A stretch of 64,000 bases of DNA, taken from Lamellibrachia columna. Lineage: Eukaryota; Annelida; Polychaeta; Sabellida; Siboglinidae. Shown in pieces: positions 45,689 to 57,584 of the stretch; within the stretch, counting starts at the first letter, position 1, and every line of letters begins with the position of its first letter. The position numbers were made by a program, and so were the translations under genes. The notes under the pieces were generated by a model. That model worked only from the letters and a program-made list of their open reading frames with translations. It did no database searches and was not told the DNA's origin. Location of the stretch: assembly GCA_963662155.1 (NCBI GenBank), contig OY759261.1:50533414-50597413 (forward strand), in the 5' to 3' direction.

Positions 45689-45820
45689 TGTAATATTCTG
45701 TATTACGCTGTCAACACATGCCTTCCGTCCATGCCCGAGTGTCCTGCTCCAATAGTCGTCCCGGTAATATTTATTGAAACCTTACTATAGGTGGCAGCAC
45801 CTGACGGTCACGATATTACA
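45689..45820 (-). repeat. 5' LTR of the Steamer-like element
   Basis: 132 bp, identical to the 3' LTR; the promoter for the element would lie here. The pieces GGTAATATTTATTG and ACTATAG may include its TATA region. Confidence 0.92.
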
Positions 45821-45901
45821 CTGCAGGCCTTTGCAGCACCCCTGAACATCAGTTGTTTGATTAACTGGTTATTTTCAGTGCATCGACTATATGACACCTA
45901 C

Positions 45902-46024
45902 CAATGTTTATTGTGATAAACTTTGCATTAACGTCGAGTCTCTTCTTTGTTTCTGTGATTGCCGCCAGTAGTTTCTCCTTGTTCTCAGATGTCCGCGTGC
46001 CAGAGATGACAACAACCACTCTCG
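45902..46024 (-). CDS. CACHD1: CACHD1-like exon, VWA domain strand
   Basis: Acceptor TTTGCAG, donor GTAGGT. The peptide ARVVVVISGTRTSENKEKLL continues LDVNAKFITINI. It is the VWA pattern of a hydrophobic strand (VVVVISG), a helix and a second hydrophobic strand (FITINI). It completes a codon from 49795..50014, giving HPTRVVVVISG. The Steamer-like element begins only about 80 bp left of this exon. Confidence 0.8.
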
Positions 46025-46173
46025 CTGCAAACACACATAATATGGGAGTAAACGAATAAATATGACTCTTTTGGATCAAACAACTGTTCACCTATGCAAC
46101 CTGCATATATTTACATTCACTGCTCACCCCTGCAAGAAAACCTAGGCAGCTTCAATCATCTATCTTTTTTATT

Positions 46174-46307
46174 CCCAGAGTTAAAACAAATGTTGGAACT
46201 AGGGTCACTCAAACTCTGTGGAACTCCTTCATTGTTAGCGTTAAGTCTCCAAGAAATATAATAACATTCCAACATCATCTGAAAACCCACCTTTTTGTCC
46301 TCACTTA
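46174..46307 (+). pseudogene. LINE C-terminal fragment
   Basis: Reads PRVKTNVGTRVTQTLWNSFI and ITFQHHLKTHLFVLT before a stop. W-N-SF and F+..LKTHLF are the usual end of CR1/L2-like polymerases. Confidence 0.6.
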
Positions 46308-49300
46308 ACCCCCTTAGCTACTCGTTCAACTGTTGGTGACTTAACAATTATAAACCTATTTGAGTTTACTTAACCTTTTGGTTTTGAGATACAGCTGAGA
46401 TCGGGTTTTCAAGGATTTTTATGCAATGGACTTTTTCTTATTGGATTGTATTGTACTGCAACTATGCATAAGAATAGAAAACACATACCTCATAATAATA
46501 ATAACAAACACATACCTCAATAAGCTCATAATAATAATAGTAAACACATACCTCATAATAATAACAAACACGTACCTCATAAGAATAAATAAATAAAATG
46601 TAGCGATTTGGCAACCTTTACGACGGACAATGTTTGACAGTGTCACACATCCATTTAAACAGCAGCACATCTTCACTCAAAATGGCCTACTATACATAGA
46701 GACTGTACCCAATTTTTTTTAGAGCTGTCACACACACCATAGGGCTTTGGCATTCTTTAAAAAATGGCAAAATATGCAATTAGTACTTTTGTTACAAAGT
46801 ACTCGATTTACGCCATTTTATCCCCATATTCAGTGGGTGATAACATTAAAACCATTCTACCTATCTTCAAGAAATTTTGATATGACTTAAAGGAAGTTAT
46901 ATACTTTACTTTACACATAGGCTCATTGCTGCCAAAAAATAAATATGCCTGCACTGATGTTCAGAGATTAAAAAAAAAATACAACACTACCGCCAAGCGC
47001 CCAAAGTCGTCCCTTATTCAGTGATCACCAGTCACAATCCAAACATAAAAGTCAGCAAGAAGAAAAGTTCAGCAAGTTGTCTAGTGCATCTTATTTATTT
47101 ATTTTTGAAAAATAATTAAGTTTTCCATGTGCCAAAAACTGATGAAATATTGAAATAAGCAAATAAAAGAAGTGCATCTTTCTATCACAAATGTCACTGT
47201 CAATCAACTCCAATTTGTCTTCAGAATGTTGCCCCCAGGTCATATATCATATTGCATAGATCAGGGGACTATGTTTATGTAGATACACATGTGTAATTAA
47301 AAAAGCTAATTTGAAATGCTCACTGTGACAACTTGAGTATTAATTTGCAACATGCTCACTAGGTGGCGCCATTCTCGATTTAAAGCATCCTGTTAGACTA
47401 TGAAAACATATCAATAAAATGCAGAATTTATTCGTATTCATGTTTGTAAATCAAAGTTCATCCTTCACCGGATGCTAAATATTAAAAATGAATGCCATAA
47501 ATCATTATTTATGTAGTAGAAATTTATCACTGCACTGACAGCGCCATCTAGCGGCATCTTGCTACGTTCATACTCGAACTAGACTCGGCCCCATTTCGAC
47601 CAAAAAGTGCTGTAAATACATATGTTAATGTCAGCATATACATGAAATTATTATCCGTAGTAACAGTTAATGCATCACTTATATAGAAGAATGGCTAAAC
47701 TATAAATTACATAGTTCGGCCAAAACATCGCTCGGGATCGAGCCGACAAAGGAGGTCGCCATGCTGCCTCCCGGGCAATCGGGTGGTGTCTTACAATCAT
47801 AGCCTCTAACAGGATGTTTTGAGTGACAGAACATTTAATGCTTTTCATTAAATAATATACACCAGTCTTGAATTGAGTAGTTTCAGTAGAAGTTTTTAAG
47901 AAAAATTAACCATTTCTTCACAGATTGTAGATGAAATACTATATAATATTCCAGATTAATCAAAGTTTGAGTTTTTCATTTATTTGGTTATGTAACAAGA
48001 TTTAAAAAAAATTCTGTAAATGTGAAAAAATGGCAAAAAAATGCAAAATTATATCGTTTCGAGAAAATTTGAGAAAAAAATGACACATAAGTATGAGTGT
48101 CACTAATAACTTTAAGGGAGATTTTGGTTAACATAAATGAATCACGTCTGCTACATCACCGTAAATGAATTAAGCAAACGTTGAATTACATCCTAAAGAG
48201 GCAGTGTATTTTTGACACAAACCCTTAACCAATCTTAATTCCAAACCATGCATAGTTGCCTACATGTAAGATGCATTCATATGCCAAATTGCAGCGTCGT
48301 AATTGTTGTAGTTTTAATTAAATTAAGTAACGTTTCCTGATTGTGAGTGATAACAGAAATGTCAATAGATACGCATATCATGCCTGAAATGTGATGATTT
48401 TCACTGGTGTTTTACGTATTGTTGACCAAACATTTGTAATATTGACATGTTCCTTTAATTTGCTGCTACAATGGTCCTTGAATCTGTATTTGTAACGTGT
48501 TCTCGTCTATGATGTCAGGTTACGCCAGCCATCTGACAGACATGTGGCAAGGCATGTTTACGATATTTTTTATTGGCCCATTATCCGGCATGGTAACCAA
48601 GTCAGGGTCACAGGCCATTTCTGTTATATGTTCAATGGCATAATAAACTACATTAGCGCTGATATTTGCTGGTTTAAGGACATGATTTAGTTAGGTAGAT
48701 ATAATACTGATGTGTACTGGAATCAGGTGATAATGTTCTGCTTTCACGGAGAACGAATATACCAGTAGCTGGTTCGAACATTGTAGCACACGCGGTCATT
48801 ACTATGCCTATGAAAACATCGTCAGCATTTCTAAGAAATCAGGGGGATTTCCAAAAGGACTTTTTTCAAAGGATGGATTGGCGAATTATGACGTTAGTGC
48901 AGGGTGATTATTTGCGGTGTCGATTCAGTTCAATACTTCCTAGCATGTTATGATGAAAAAAATCAACTGACATGCTAGCCACCCCAGCTACCTTAACTTT
49001 GAAGCCAATTCTAAGTGATGTAACACTCCTAAGATGTCAGTGTTTGGCCGACTACCATGAAATTGAGCTAACTATGCATCGGTCTGTGTATCGTAGTCAA
49101 CACAAGTTCACTGTTGATTGAAACTTTTATGCCAATAATAAACATGAATTATACATTTTTGTAAAGGAATGTGAATTTATAACCGAAAAAAAATTTACGT
49201 ACTACCAGTGGCAGTGGAGTACCTCGGCGGACAAATTCATTACAGAAATTTTTTTTCGGAACTCGTGTGGTTTTTGGAGAAGAAAACTAGTGGATGTTAT

Positions 49301-49794
49301 CAAATGTAGCAAACCCTGATTTTTTGGCAGGCACTTCATTAGTTTTTTCTATGTATATAAATATGAATAATAAATTAACACTTCGGCCAACTTTTACTGA
49401 AATGACATTACTCCTTATGGAAAAAAATTGGTTTTTGATAACAGTTTTGTTAATTTTGCTGCTGACGTAGCTATTACTGCCAAATATTAAAAGAATTTGC
49501 ATGTGAACCCCCAAGTTTTTTTTGCCTTTTTGGGGTCTACTTTTATTTCTGGGTAATCTGCCACCTTAATGTAATATCAGTAATAACAATGCTGGGAAAT
49601 AACGTAAACCAAATCATTGGATCACTTTGAATTTGTAGGTTGCGTGGGACCTTTGTGTACCCTGAACGTGAAAGCGCTCAAAAATAAAAGAATTAAAAAG
49701 TTATTAAAAGACTTTTAAGCGATGCATGGAATAAAAATAAATGAATTAAATATGACGGAACTAGAGCCACTTCAGTATGATGAGTGGAACTCAC
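46308..49794. other. Intron, 3.5 kb with nothing recognised
   Basis: AT-rich with a small ATAATAATAACAAACACATACCTC-like repeat near 46480-46580. No open frame with splice sites, and no mobile element I can name. Confidence 0.5.
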
Positions 49795-50014
49795 TCGGAT
49801 GGCGTTCTTGTCTGTCCTGTTCGCTGAGAAGTGACAGGGCGTTGTTGACACCGTTGCGTAACACGATCGTGTCTTCACTCGCTGTCAGACTGTCAATGAA
49901 CTGCATCAGCCCCTCAACATGTTTCCACGTCCATTGGCCAAGGCAACGCTTGAAACAACCACCCATCTGAGTTGGCCACGTCATCTCATTGCCATCAAAC
50001 GCAAAGAGACCCAC
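49795..50014 (-). CDS. CACHD1: CACHD1-like exon, VWA domain middle
   Basis: 220 nt, acceptor GTTTCAG, donor GTGAGT. Encodes VGLFAFDGNEMTWPTQMGGC, VEGLMQFIDSLTASEDTIVL, then NGVNNALSLLSEQ. VGLFAFD is the third VWA strand; the LMQFIDSL helix and the later NALSLL helix fit the CACHD1 VWA domain. Phases fit both neighbours. Confidence 0.82.
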
Positions 50015-50121
50015 CTGAAACAGAATCACCATCATCATCAGATCTGGTATCATAGTCGTCATCAGTCTGTCCGTCCATCCGTCAGCCAGTCTGTCCACCA
50101 GCCAACAGACTTTGGGTCAAT

Positions 50122-50920
50122 CTAACAAGATTTCACAAGACATGCCATCCAAGCCAAAGGCCCAGATGGCAAGTGGACAAGGAAGCCATTTGCGTATATC
50201 GAGAGTCCAACAACGTTCATCTGTGTGTAACCCGCCTTACTGAGATAAGTGTCAACCTTGTTTTTAAACATATTCACGCTGCTAGCAGTTACACAATCTG
50301 TAGACAATTTGTTCCATTCATTTATTGTCCTCTGTGAGAACGAGTGCTTCCTGATGTCCAATCTACATTGATCCTTTACTAATTTTACCTCATGTCCTCT
50401 AGTTCTGCTATCCTTCTTGAGTGAGAAAAACATATTTCTATCAATATTTTCATACCCATTCAATATCTTAAAAACTTCAATCTGGTCTCCTCTTAACCTC
50501 CTTGTCTCTAGAGTTGTTAAACCACATTCTTCCAGGCATTCTTCATAACTAAGGTATCTAAGTTCTGGAATCATTTTAGTTGCTCTCCTTTGTATGCGTT
50601 CAAGCGTATCTATATCCTTCTTACGATATGGTCTCCATGCTTGTATACAGTATTCTAAATGAGGTCTAACTATTGCTTTATAAATAGGTATAATTAACTC
50701 TTTTCCCTTGTATGTTATGTTTCTTCTAATCAATAAAACTTTTTTATTACCCTTTGAAGCTGCAATACCACACTGCCCTGAAACTTTCATATCAGCACTT
50801 ATTGTAACTCCTAAGTCCTTTTCTTTTACAGTAGTACCCAGAACAGTATCTCCCATTTTATAGTTTACATCCAAGTTCCCATGTCCTGTATGTAGGCATT
50901 TACATTTCCCAAATACGAAT
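50122..50920 (-). pseudogene. CR1-like element, C-terminal copy
   Basis: Frame of 250 codons: NYKMGDTVLGTTVKEKDLGV, KELIIPIYKAIVRPHLEYC (LEYC box), RIQRRATKMIPELRYLSYEE, then DSRTRGHEVKLVKDQCRLDI and PSGPLAWMACLVKSC. It is the least damaged C-terminal copy in the window. It may belong with 51950..52470, from which about 1 kb separates it. Confidence 0.82.
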
Positions 50921-51949
50921 ACTGCTGATCTATAAGATATAGTGACGATCTATAAGACAATATTTACATAATTTGAAAATAGTGATGCTGCGGCTGATCG
51001 GGTACGTCACTGTAATCGGGTACATCACTGGTGGTTGGGAAACGCGTTTCTATGGCCTTTCTCAGTGCCTACCCATTGGCACTCTCACTTGAAGAAACAA
51101 TCCCGTGGCCCGGATGTTGTGAGGCAAATTCAAAATGGCCCCTGCCAAGCGAACATGAGTGAAAAGGTGCGATATGTCATTGTCAAAGTTCACGACAATC
51201 GATGCCTTTTTCGTAAACATTAATAAAATCAGCGTTTCTGCGATTGTCCTTGAACAGTCCGAGTCAGCATCCTTTGCTACGTTGGTGAAGATCCATAATG
51301 TTGATGTGCCTGCCGCTAGTAACCGAGACGCTACTGTATTGTCGCCCACCGCTAGCAACTCTGCAGTGGGCATGCGTGATCGCGGTCGACTCCAAAATTG
51401 AGTCTGATTCGTGTTCCGATTGACATCCATAATCGGCATGTAGGCCCTACTATCGGCAGCAGTTTCCCTGCTGCTGAAACAAAACTCAAACGGCAGGCAA
51501 ACCACAAACGGTTAGGCTGTGCTCAGTAACAGTCAGTTTTGTAAATTAATATTGTTTTTTGTCAAGTAGGCAATACTGAATCTGGATTATTGCTATTTTA
51601 CCAAAGAAGTAATGTTTCAATGTATTACTTTCAACACCAATTGTATTACTGAGTGCTATGTCTTCTATTTTTAGTTATTGTATTGCTTTACTTTTAGTGT
51701 CAAGCATTTGATTTTGAGTGTGATTATAATCATATATGTTCGTATTAGACGTATTTGCATGCATGTACTTAAAGTATAAAGTTAAGACGCTTCAAACTTT
51801 ACTACCATGTTTGTATATTTAAAATAAAGTCTCGTTACTTTTTCGTGAAAATTCATGTGTTGGCTCTTCTTCTACTATTATTATTGTACAGGTGATAAAT
51901 GTCAAAAACAAAATGGGCCAATAATGGCCGTCATTATTTCAATGGCCTG
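50921..51949. other. Unrecognised 1 kb segment inside a CR1-like copy
   Basis: Sequence of different character between two parts of a CR1-like element. It ends near a GTACAGGTGATAAATGTC region. No open frame or terminal repeats that I could confirm. Confidence 0.4.
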
Positions 51950-52470
51950 TACCCCATTCAAAACTGATTTCACTCCACCTACTACAACATGCTGTCTTCT
52001 GTCAGTCAGCCATTGTTCTACCCAGTCAATTATGCCATCCCGATACCAAGGGCTTTTAATTTAAGTAGTAATATTTGATGTGGCACTTTGTCAAAAGCTT
52101 TCTGAAAATCTAAGTAAAAAACATAACATATTTGTTAAGCATAACCTCACTTTTAGGAATCCATGTTGAGATGAATTGAATAATTTATGCCTAACAAGGA
52201 AGTCCACCATATGGTCTTTAATTAACCTTTCTATTAATTTACAAATCACCGACGTTAAACTCACTGGTCTGTAATTCTCTTTCTTATTTCTCGAACCCTT
52301 TTTAAATAATGGTATGATGTTTGCTTCTTTCCATTCAAAAGGAACAACTCCCTCCTTTAATGACGTTGAACACTCTTGAAAGTGGTATATTAATTTGTTC
52401 TACTGTTTCCATTAGTAGTTTTGGAGGAATTCCATAGTCAGATTTAGCCTCCTGAAATTTAGCATATTTG
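51950..52470 (-). pseudogene. CR1-like element, RT core fragment
   Basis: Closely parallels 34520..35170: the same TCTGTCAGTCAGCCA, CAAAAGCTTTCTGAAAATCT and GAATCCATGTTGAGATGAAT wording on the plus strand. It corresponds to LTDRRQHVV, LDFQKAFDK and the upstream RT boxes. Deleted and frameshifted. Confidence 0.72.
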
Positions 52471-53353
52471 TTTAAATTAAATAAAGCTGCTGTAAAATAG
52501 ATGGTGTTGATATAATTACATTATACCAATTCCAATTATACACTAATTACACATACTGATTCCAACTCCAATTATACCAAAAATATCACCTCCAATAACA
52601 AAATTCTAATTCCAGTTATCAATTCGACATCGAAACAACAGTATGTGAACAGAGTAACTATATACATACTCAACACGAAAAAACAACATCTATTTTAGAG
52701 CAGCTTTATTTAATTTCTGCATATTATGGTACATAACAGCAAACAAATATGGTATACACAATATACCATATTTTACCTAATACATGTACAGTGCGCTTGA
52801 AAAAAAATTGGGCCATGGAAACGAATGTCAAATAATCTGTTCTGATAAGCATACACCACAATGTATTTCTCTAGACAATAAGGTAACTGTTTAACACTAG
52901 TTCTGTCATGTGGTGACTAGTGTAGAACAACTGAAAAGTGGTGCCAACTGTCTAACACCAGATGGCGACACTTTTCAGTTGTTCCACACTAGTCAAATTA
53001 CAATAATTATGGATCCTACTGATTAAAAAGAATGTACGCTAATTAGGGCATGTACGCTTAATAGGTAATTGACCACAGCCAGCCACTCGGTCGGTCAGAC
53101 GGTCAGCAAGTGGGGAACACCAACGGTGATTCGTGCTTTTTAAATTCCTGTTTGATACAATTTCTGATAGCAAGTAGAGCAATAAAAAAGTATAACACTG
53201 TCAATTTAGATATACTTTGAGGTCGAACAATTTAGAGAATTTAGGCATTTTAGTTGTATGAACTAGCTCCGCATCAGTATAGCTAATGATAATCATTATA
53301 CATTCCCTTACAAAAAGCCTTATATGTACATGCAACATGTTCTGCACACGTAC
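52471..53353. other. Intron with one hairpin
   Basis: Non-coding except for the 27 bp inverted repeat listed separately. Confidence 0.4.
52914..52995. repeat. 27 bp inverted repeat (hairpin)
   Basis: Arms 52914-52940 and 52969-52995, starting TGACTAGTGT, match in 26 of 27 positions around a 28 bp loop. Size suggests a miniature foldback element. Confidence 0.82.
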
Positions 53354-53492
53354 CTGATCCTCATGTCTTAAAGTCTGAATGAGTAACTTTACGACACGTT
53401 TGGTCATTTCAAACTGCAGATTCGTTGTGGCGTGCGTGTCCATAGCAAAGACGATATCCTTCGAACAAGTCGCAGCGTTTATGTACCATGAC
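53354..53492 (-). CDS. CACHD1: CACHD1-like exon, VWA start (MIDAS region)
   Basis: Encodes SWYINAATCSKDIVFAMDTH followed by ATTNLQFEMTKRVVKLLIQT. WYIN..A..SKDIVF is the entry to the VWA domain in alpha2delta proteins. The metal site DxSxS is changed to DTHAT, which is closer to CACHD1 (DxGxS) than to alpha2delta. Acceptor TTCTGCAG, donor GTACGT. Confidence 0.82.
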
Positions 53493-53964
53493 CTGCAGAA
53501 GATGTCATTTAAAGTGAATGTACGACGATTTCCAATGGTTCACTAATACACAGCTAGTTTCTGATTTGTTGTATGGGGCTGATGCGTATTCCAAATTGGT
53601 TGTACTTCTGTTTCAGAACAAAACCGCTACAGCATACATAATGAAATATTTGTCAATTTATAAATGCTTTCCAGTGAATAAAATGCTATCCTTGGTGGAA
53701 ATTTTAATGAATATGACTATGTGTCCAGTTGGGAAACTGGACAACCCTTTTCAGAGCATATAATCTCATGCATGTTTCTCGACACAATTTGGCAGCTCTG
53801 ACGTTTCACAAATTTTTAAATGCATTGATTTATATTCAGAGTCATTAAGGTAATTACATATCGAAAATTATTAAAATTGTCGTCTGTTCGTCTAGTTCTG
53901 ACCTATCAGACACATCCAATATGACAGTACATACAACACTCATGTATTGTATAGAGATTATTGA

Positions 53965-54310
<346 letters not shown>

Positions 54311-54595
54311 ACGTGCCAAATGGCAACAATGCACCAGGGTTATTTAGAAAGTATGCAGTCCTGCCACTAGGTGACAACACTGGGACACAGTTGAGGTTTG
54401 CTACACGTATACAATGAAATCACAAGTGCCAAGTTAAAGCTTACAATAAGGGATCCTCCCACAACATGGAAATACTTGACAAATTAAGTTTTAAATATAA
54501 AATGTCAAATTGTTTGAAAAATAAGGAGTTTGTTGGAAAAAGAAGATGTTCTGGATGTTTGAAAGAGCACACAAACACACTCTAGTACGTACCTG

Positions 54596-54690
54596 AACCG
54601 ATGGTCTGAATAGGGACAACAAATGTGTCACGCAAACTCTTCGTCGGATATTTCGGGTTAGGATCGTGCTCGTCAGAACATGGGACATAT
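54596..54690 (-). CDS. CACHD1: Possible CACHD1-like exon before VWA
   Basis: On the minus strand the frame reads GHRYVPCSDEHDPNPKYP, then KSLRDTFVVPIQTIGS, ending at a GTACGT donor. It resembles the RYYPASPW-type region before the VWA domain of alpha2delta proteins. The frame at the donor does not match the next exon, which needs two leftover bases. A TTGTCCCTATTCAG acceptor inside it could instead define a 13 nt microexon reading HRF in the right phase. Treat the boundaries as unresolved. Confidence 0.4.
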
Positions 54691-54699
54691 CTGTGTCCT

Positions 54700-55639
54700 A
54701 GGGGATATAGGAAAAAAGTACTGAAAAGTTAACTGGAAATCTGAAATTCCAAAATTAGATACTGTTTTAAAGCAAAACTAGTCATGATTTTGGGGCCTTG
54801 CATCTAAAAGATAAAAACTAACCATGTGCAGTTAAAATCAAGAACATCATGCCAGTGGTTTACTCAAACTTTACTGTTTGCTCAGTTCTATGAAATCGGG
54901 GTAACCTATACTACAGGTGACGTATTAAGGGAGGTCGGCATACACAGAACCAACGCAGTCTCAAACAAATGTGTTATTTTGCCAGAAAGCTGACTAGTTT
55001 AGTAAACGTAGGCCAACATATATTGCATAAGTTGAATTTTGATGCAAATAGCATGTCCATATGCTATTAGCAAGTATATGAATAGGGGTATGCGTGTGAG
55101 TGATAACACTTTCACGTCACTGCCTCACTATAACAGTGGGGACAGTTTTGTTTGTGCCACCTTCAAGATGTTCTGGCTGAAGTTCTTCCATTGACTTCGG
55201 TCATGTGATCTCAGCCAGTTTAGATCTTGCTGGTTTCGAAGACACTTGCGCAGTTAGGAGTGTTGTTTGTGGTCGCCCTTGCCAGCCAGCAACGTCAGCG
55301 GATGTGAAATAGTGGTATATGGGCAACTGTACAAGGGCTTCACGTGGGCAACTGTACAAGGGCTTCACGTGGCATGCAAAGCACATGACCAAACAGACTC
55401 CACGGAGCTTTGATGGCAGACAAGCTCAGTGGGTTGCATGCACATTTTCTGTAGAGGGCATTGTTCGAGATTTGCTGAGGGTATCTGATGCCAATGACCT
55501 GTTTCAACTGACGATGATGGAATGCGTGAAACCTGGCCCATTCCGTTGGTGTTAGTCCCCACGTGCCCATGTTCTATGTGAGCACAGGGACTAAACAGTC
55601 GTAGTACAGTAGAGCCCCAAGTAGATAGCCTTGCTTGTG
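54700..55639. other. No gene seen
   Basis: A 27 bp direct duplicate (GGGCAACTGTACAAGGGCTT...) lies near 55320-55375. Nothing else is recognised. Confidence 0.45.
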
Positions 55640-56520
55640 TGTCATACGTCAGTCCTCTCCAGCATGGTTGTTTCTTCTGTGAATGTTGGTGTGTTCTGTT
55701 TTGGCTTCATTGATCTTAAGATACCATTTTGACAGGCAACCAGGAGCAATTCGTTGTACCTTGTCCAGGAACTGCTTGAAGTCAACATCGTCAGCACATG
55801 CTGTGTAGTATGGCATTTCAGTGTATTCTTGAGGGCATTGCGGCAAGTTGTCTTTCAGATGACGGAGGGCGGCTTTCAAGTAGATCACGAAGAGTACAGG
55901 CAATAGACTGTCTCCTTGTGGTGCACCAAAAGTGGATCTGAATTTTGGACATTTGCCCCATTTTAATGTTGGTTCCAACGTTATTTCTGCAAGGAGCATT
56001 CAGATGATTCGTAGTTCCGACTCACCAAAGAAAGACTCAAGAACTGTTATCAGCTTATCTAACCTGATGGTGTCAAATGCACGACTCATGTCAATACCTA
56101 GTACATGCACCGAGCTATGAAAACATTGTGTTTTGGCAGCTACCCAACGATAGCCAAGTATAACATCTGCAGTGCTGCAGCCATGTCAAAATCCGCTTTG
56201 TCCTTGAGAGAGGAATGTGTCAACTTTGTTTGCTATCCGTGTAAGTACTACTAATGACAGCGTCTTTCTTAGTGCATTTAGCAGCACTATTGGTCTTAGA
56301 CTGGTCATTGCACCTACAGGCTTTCCAGGTTTCGAGAGCAGGATCAAAAGCCCATATCTAAGATGTGAGAGTGTTTGCTGTTTAGTTAATGCATGGTTGA
56401 AGATGTCTGCTATAGGTTTCGCAAGTATTTCGGATCCGCATTTTAGTAGTTACTCGTTACTTCCACCAGCTCAGCTACTGCTAAGGCGGCTCATCGAGCG
56501 TTTTACTTCTGTGTAGGTGA
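55640..56520 (-). pseudogene. Reverse transcriptase pseudogene
   Basis: Minus-strand frames read LLILLSKPGKPVGAM, LRPIVLLNALRKTLSLV, VLGIDMSRAFDTIRLDKLIT, FGAPQGDSLLPVLFVIYL, then YYTACADDVDF (ADD catalytic box) and WYLKINEAKTEHT. Three or more stops. A LINE-type polymerase of unassigned clade. Confidence 0.75.
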
Positions 56521-56799
56521 TCGGGTGTTCTACAGGGCGAGGTTCACCGGAGATGGGCGAATTTTATTTGAACATATTTCCAATTTAGTTACTGTGTATA
56601 ATATGGTGGATCATGCAGTACATACAATCAACAACATACACAAACACGTGTGCGCGCTGCATGCGAGTATGATTTATGCAATTTCAATAAACTACCACTA
56701 TTTCGAACTAACTGCTGCCTTTCTCACTCTCATTCCCTCTCTCTCTCCCCTCATCTTCCCACCTCACTCTCTTACCCCCACCTCCCCCTTCTCTGTCTC

Positions 56800-57200
<401 letters not shown>

Positions 57201-57498
57201 ATATATATCTCCCATCTCACTATCTTACCTCCCCACCTCCTCTCTATGTCCATCCCCTCCTACTCTCTTACCTTACCTCCACCTCCTCCCTCTCCTATCT
57301 CTCCCCTCTCACTCCCACCTCCTCTCTCTCTCTCCCTATCTCCCCCATCTAACTATCTTCACCACCCACACTTCCTCCCTCTCTCTCCCCTCTCTTACCC
57401 CCTCCTCCCCTTTCTCTATCCCCCTCACCCTCTTACCACCTCCCCCCTCTCCCCCTCACCCTCTTACCCTCACCTCTTCCCTCTCGCTCTCTCCCCCC

Positions 57499-57532
<34 letters not shown>

Positions 57533-57584
57533 TTCTCTCTCGCTCTCTCCCCTTTCACTCATTCACCACCTCCCCATATGCAAC

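Larger units (their letters stand above)
41342..45820 (-). mobile_element. Complete Ty3/gypsy element, Mag lineage, Steamer-like
   Basis: Two 132 bp LTRs (41342..41473 and 45689..45820) look identical base for base. A perfect 5 bp duplication CTGCA lies at 41337-41341 and 45821-45825. There is a primer site, a polypurine tract and one uninterrupted gag-pol frame. Short LTRs plus a single frame of about 1340 codons resemble Steamer and other Mag-lineage elements of bivalves; identity to Steamer itself is not claimed. All visible signs are of a very recent insertion. It lies antisense-compatible within a CACHD1-like intron, on the same strand as the gene. Confidence 0.93.

Noticed and set aside
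47350..47570. TGGCGCC and AGCGCCATCTAG pieces as possible conserved sites
   Set aside because: Isolated short GC-rich pieces with no inverted partner or duplication that I could confirm.
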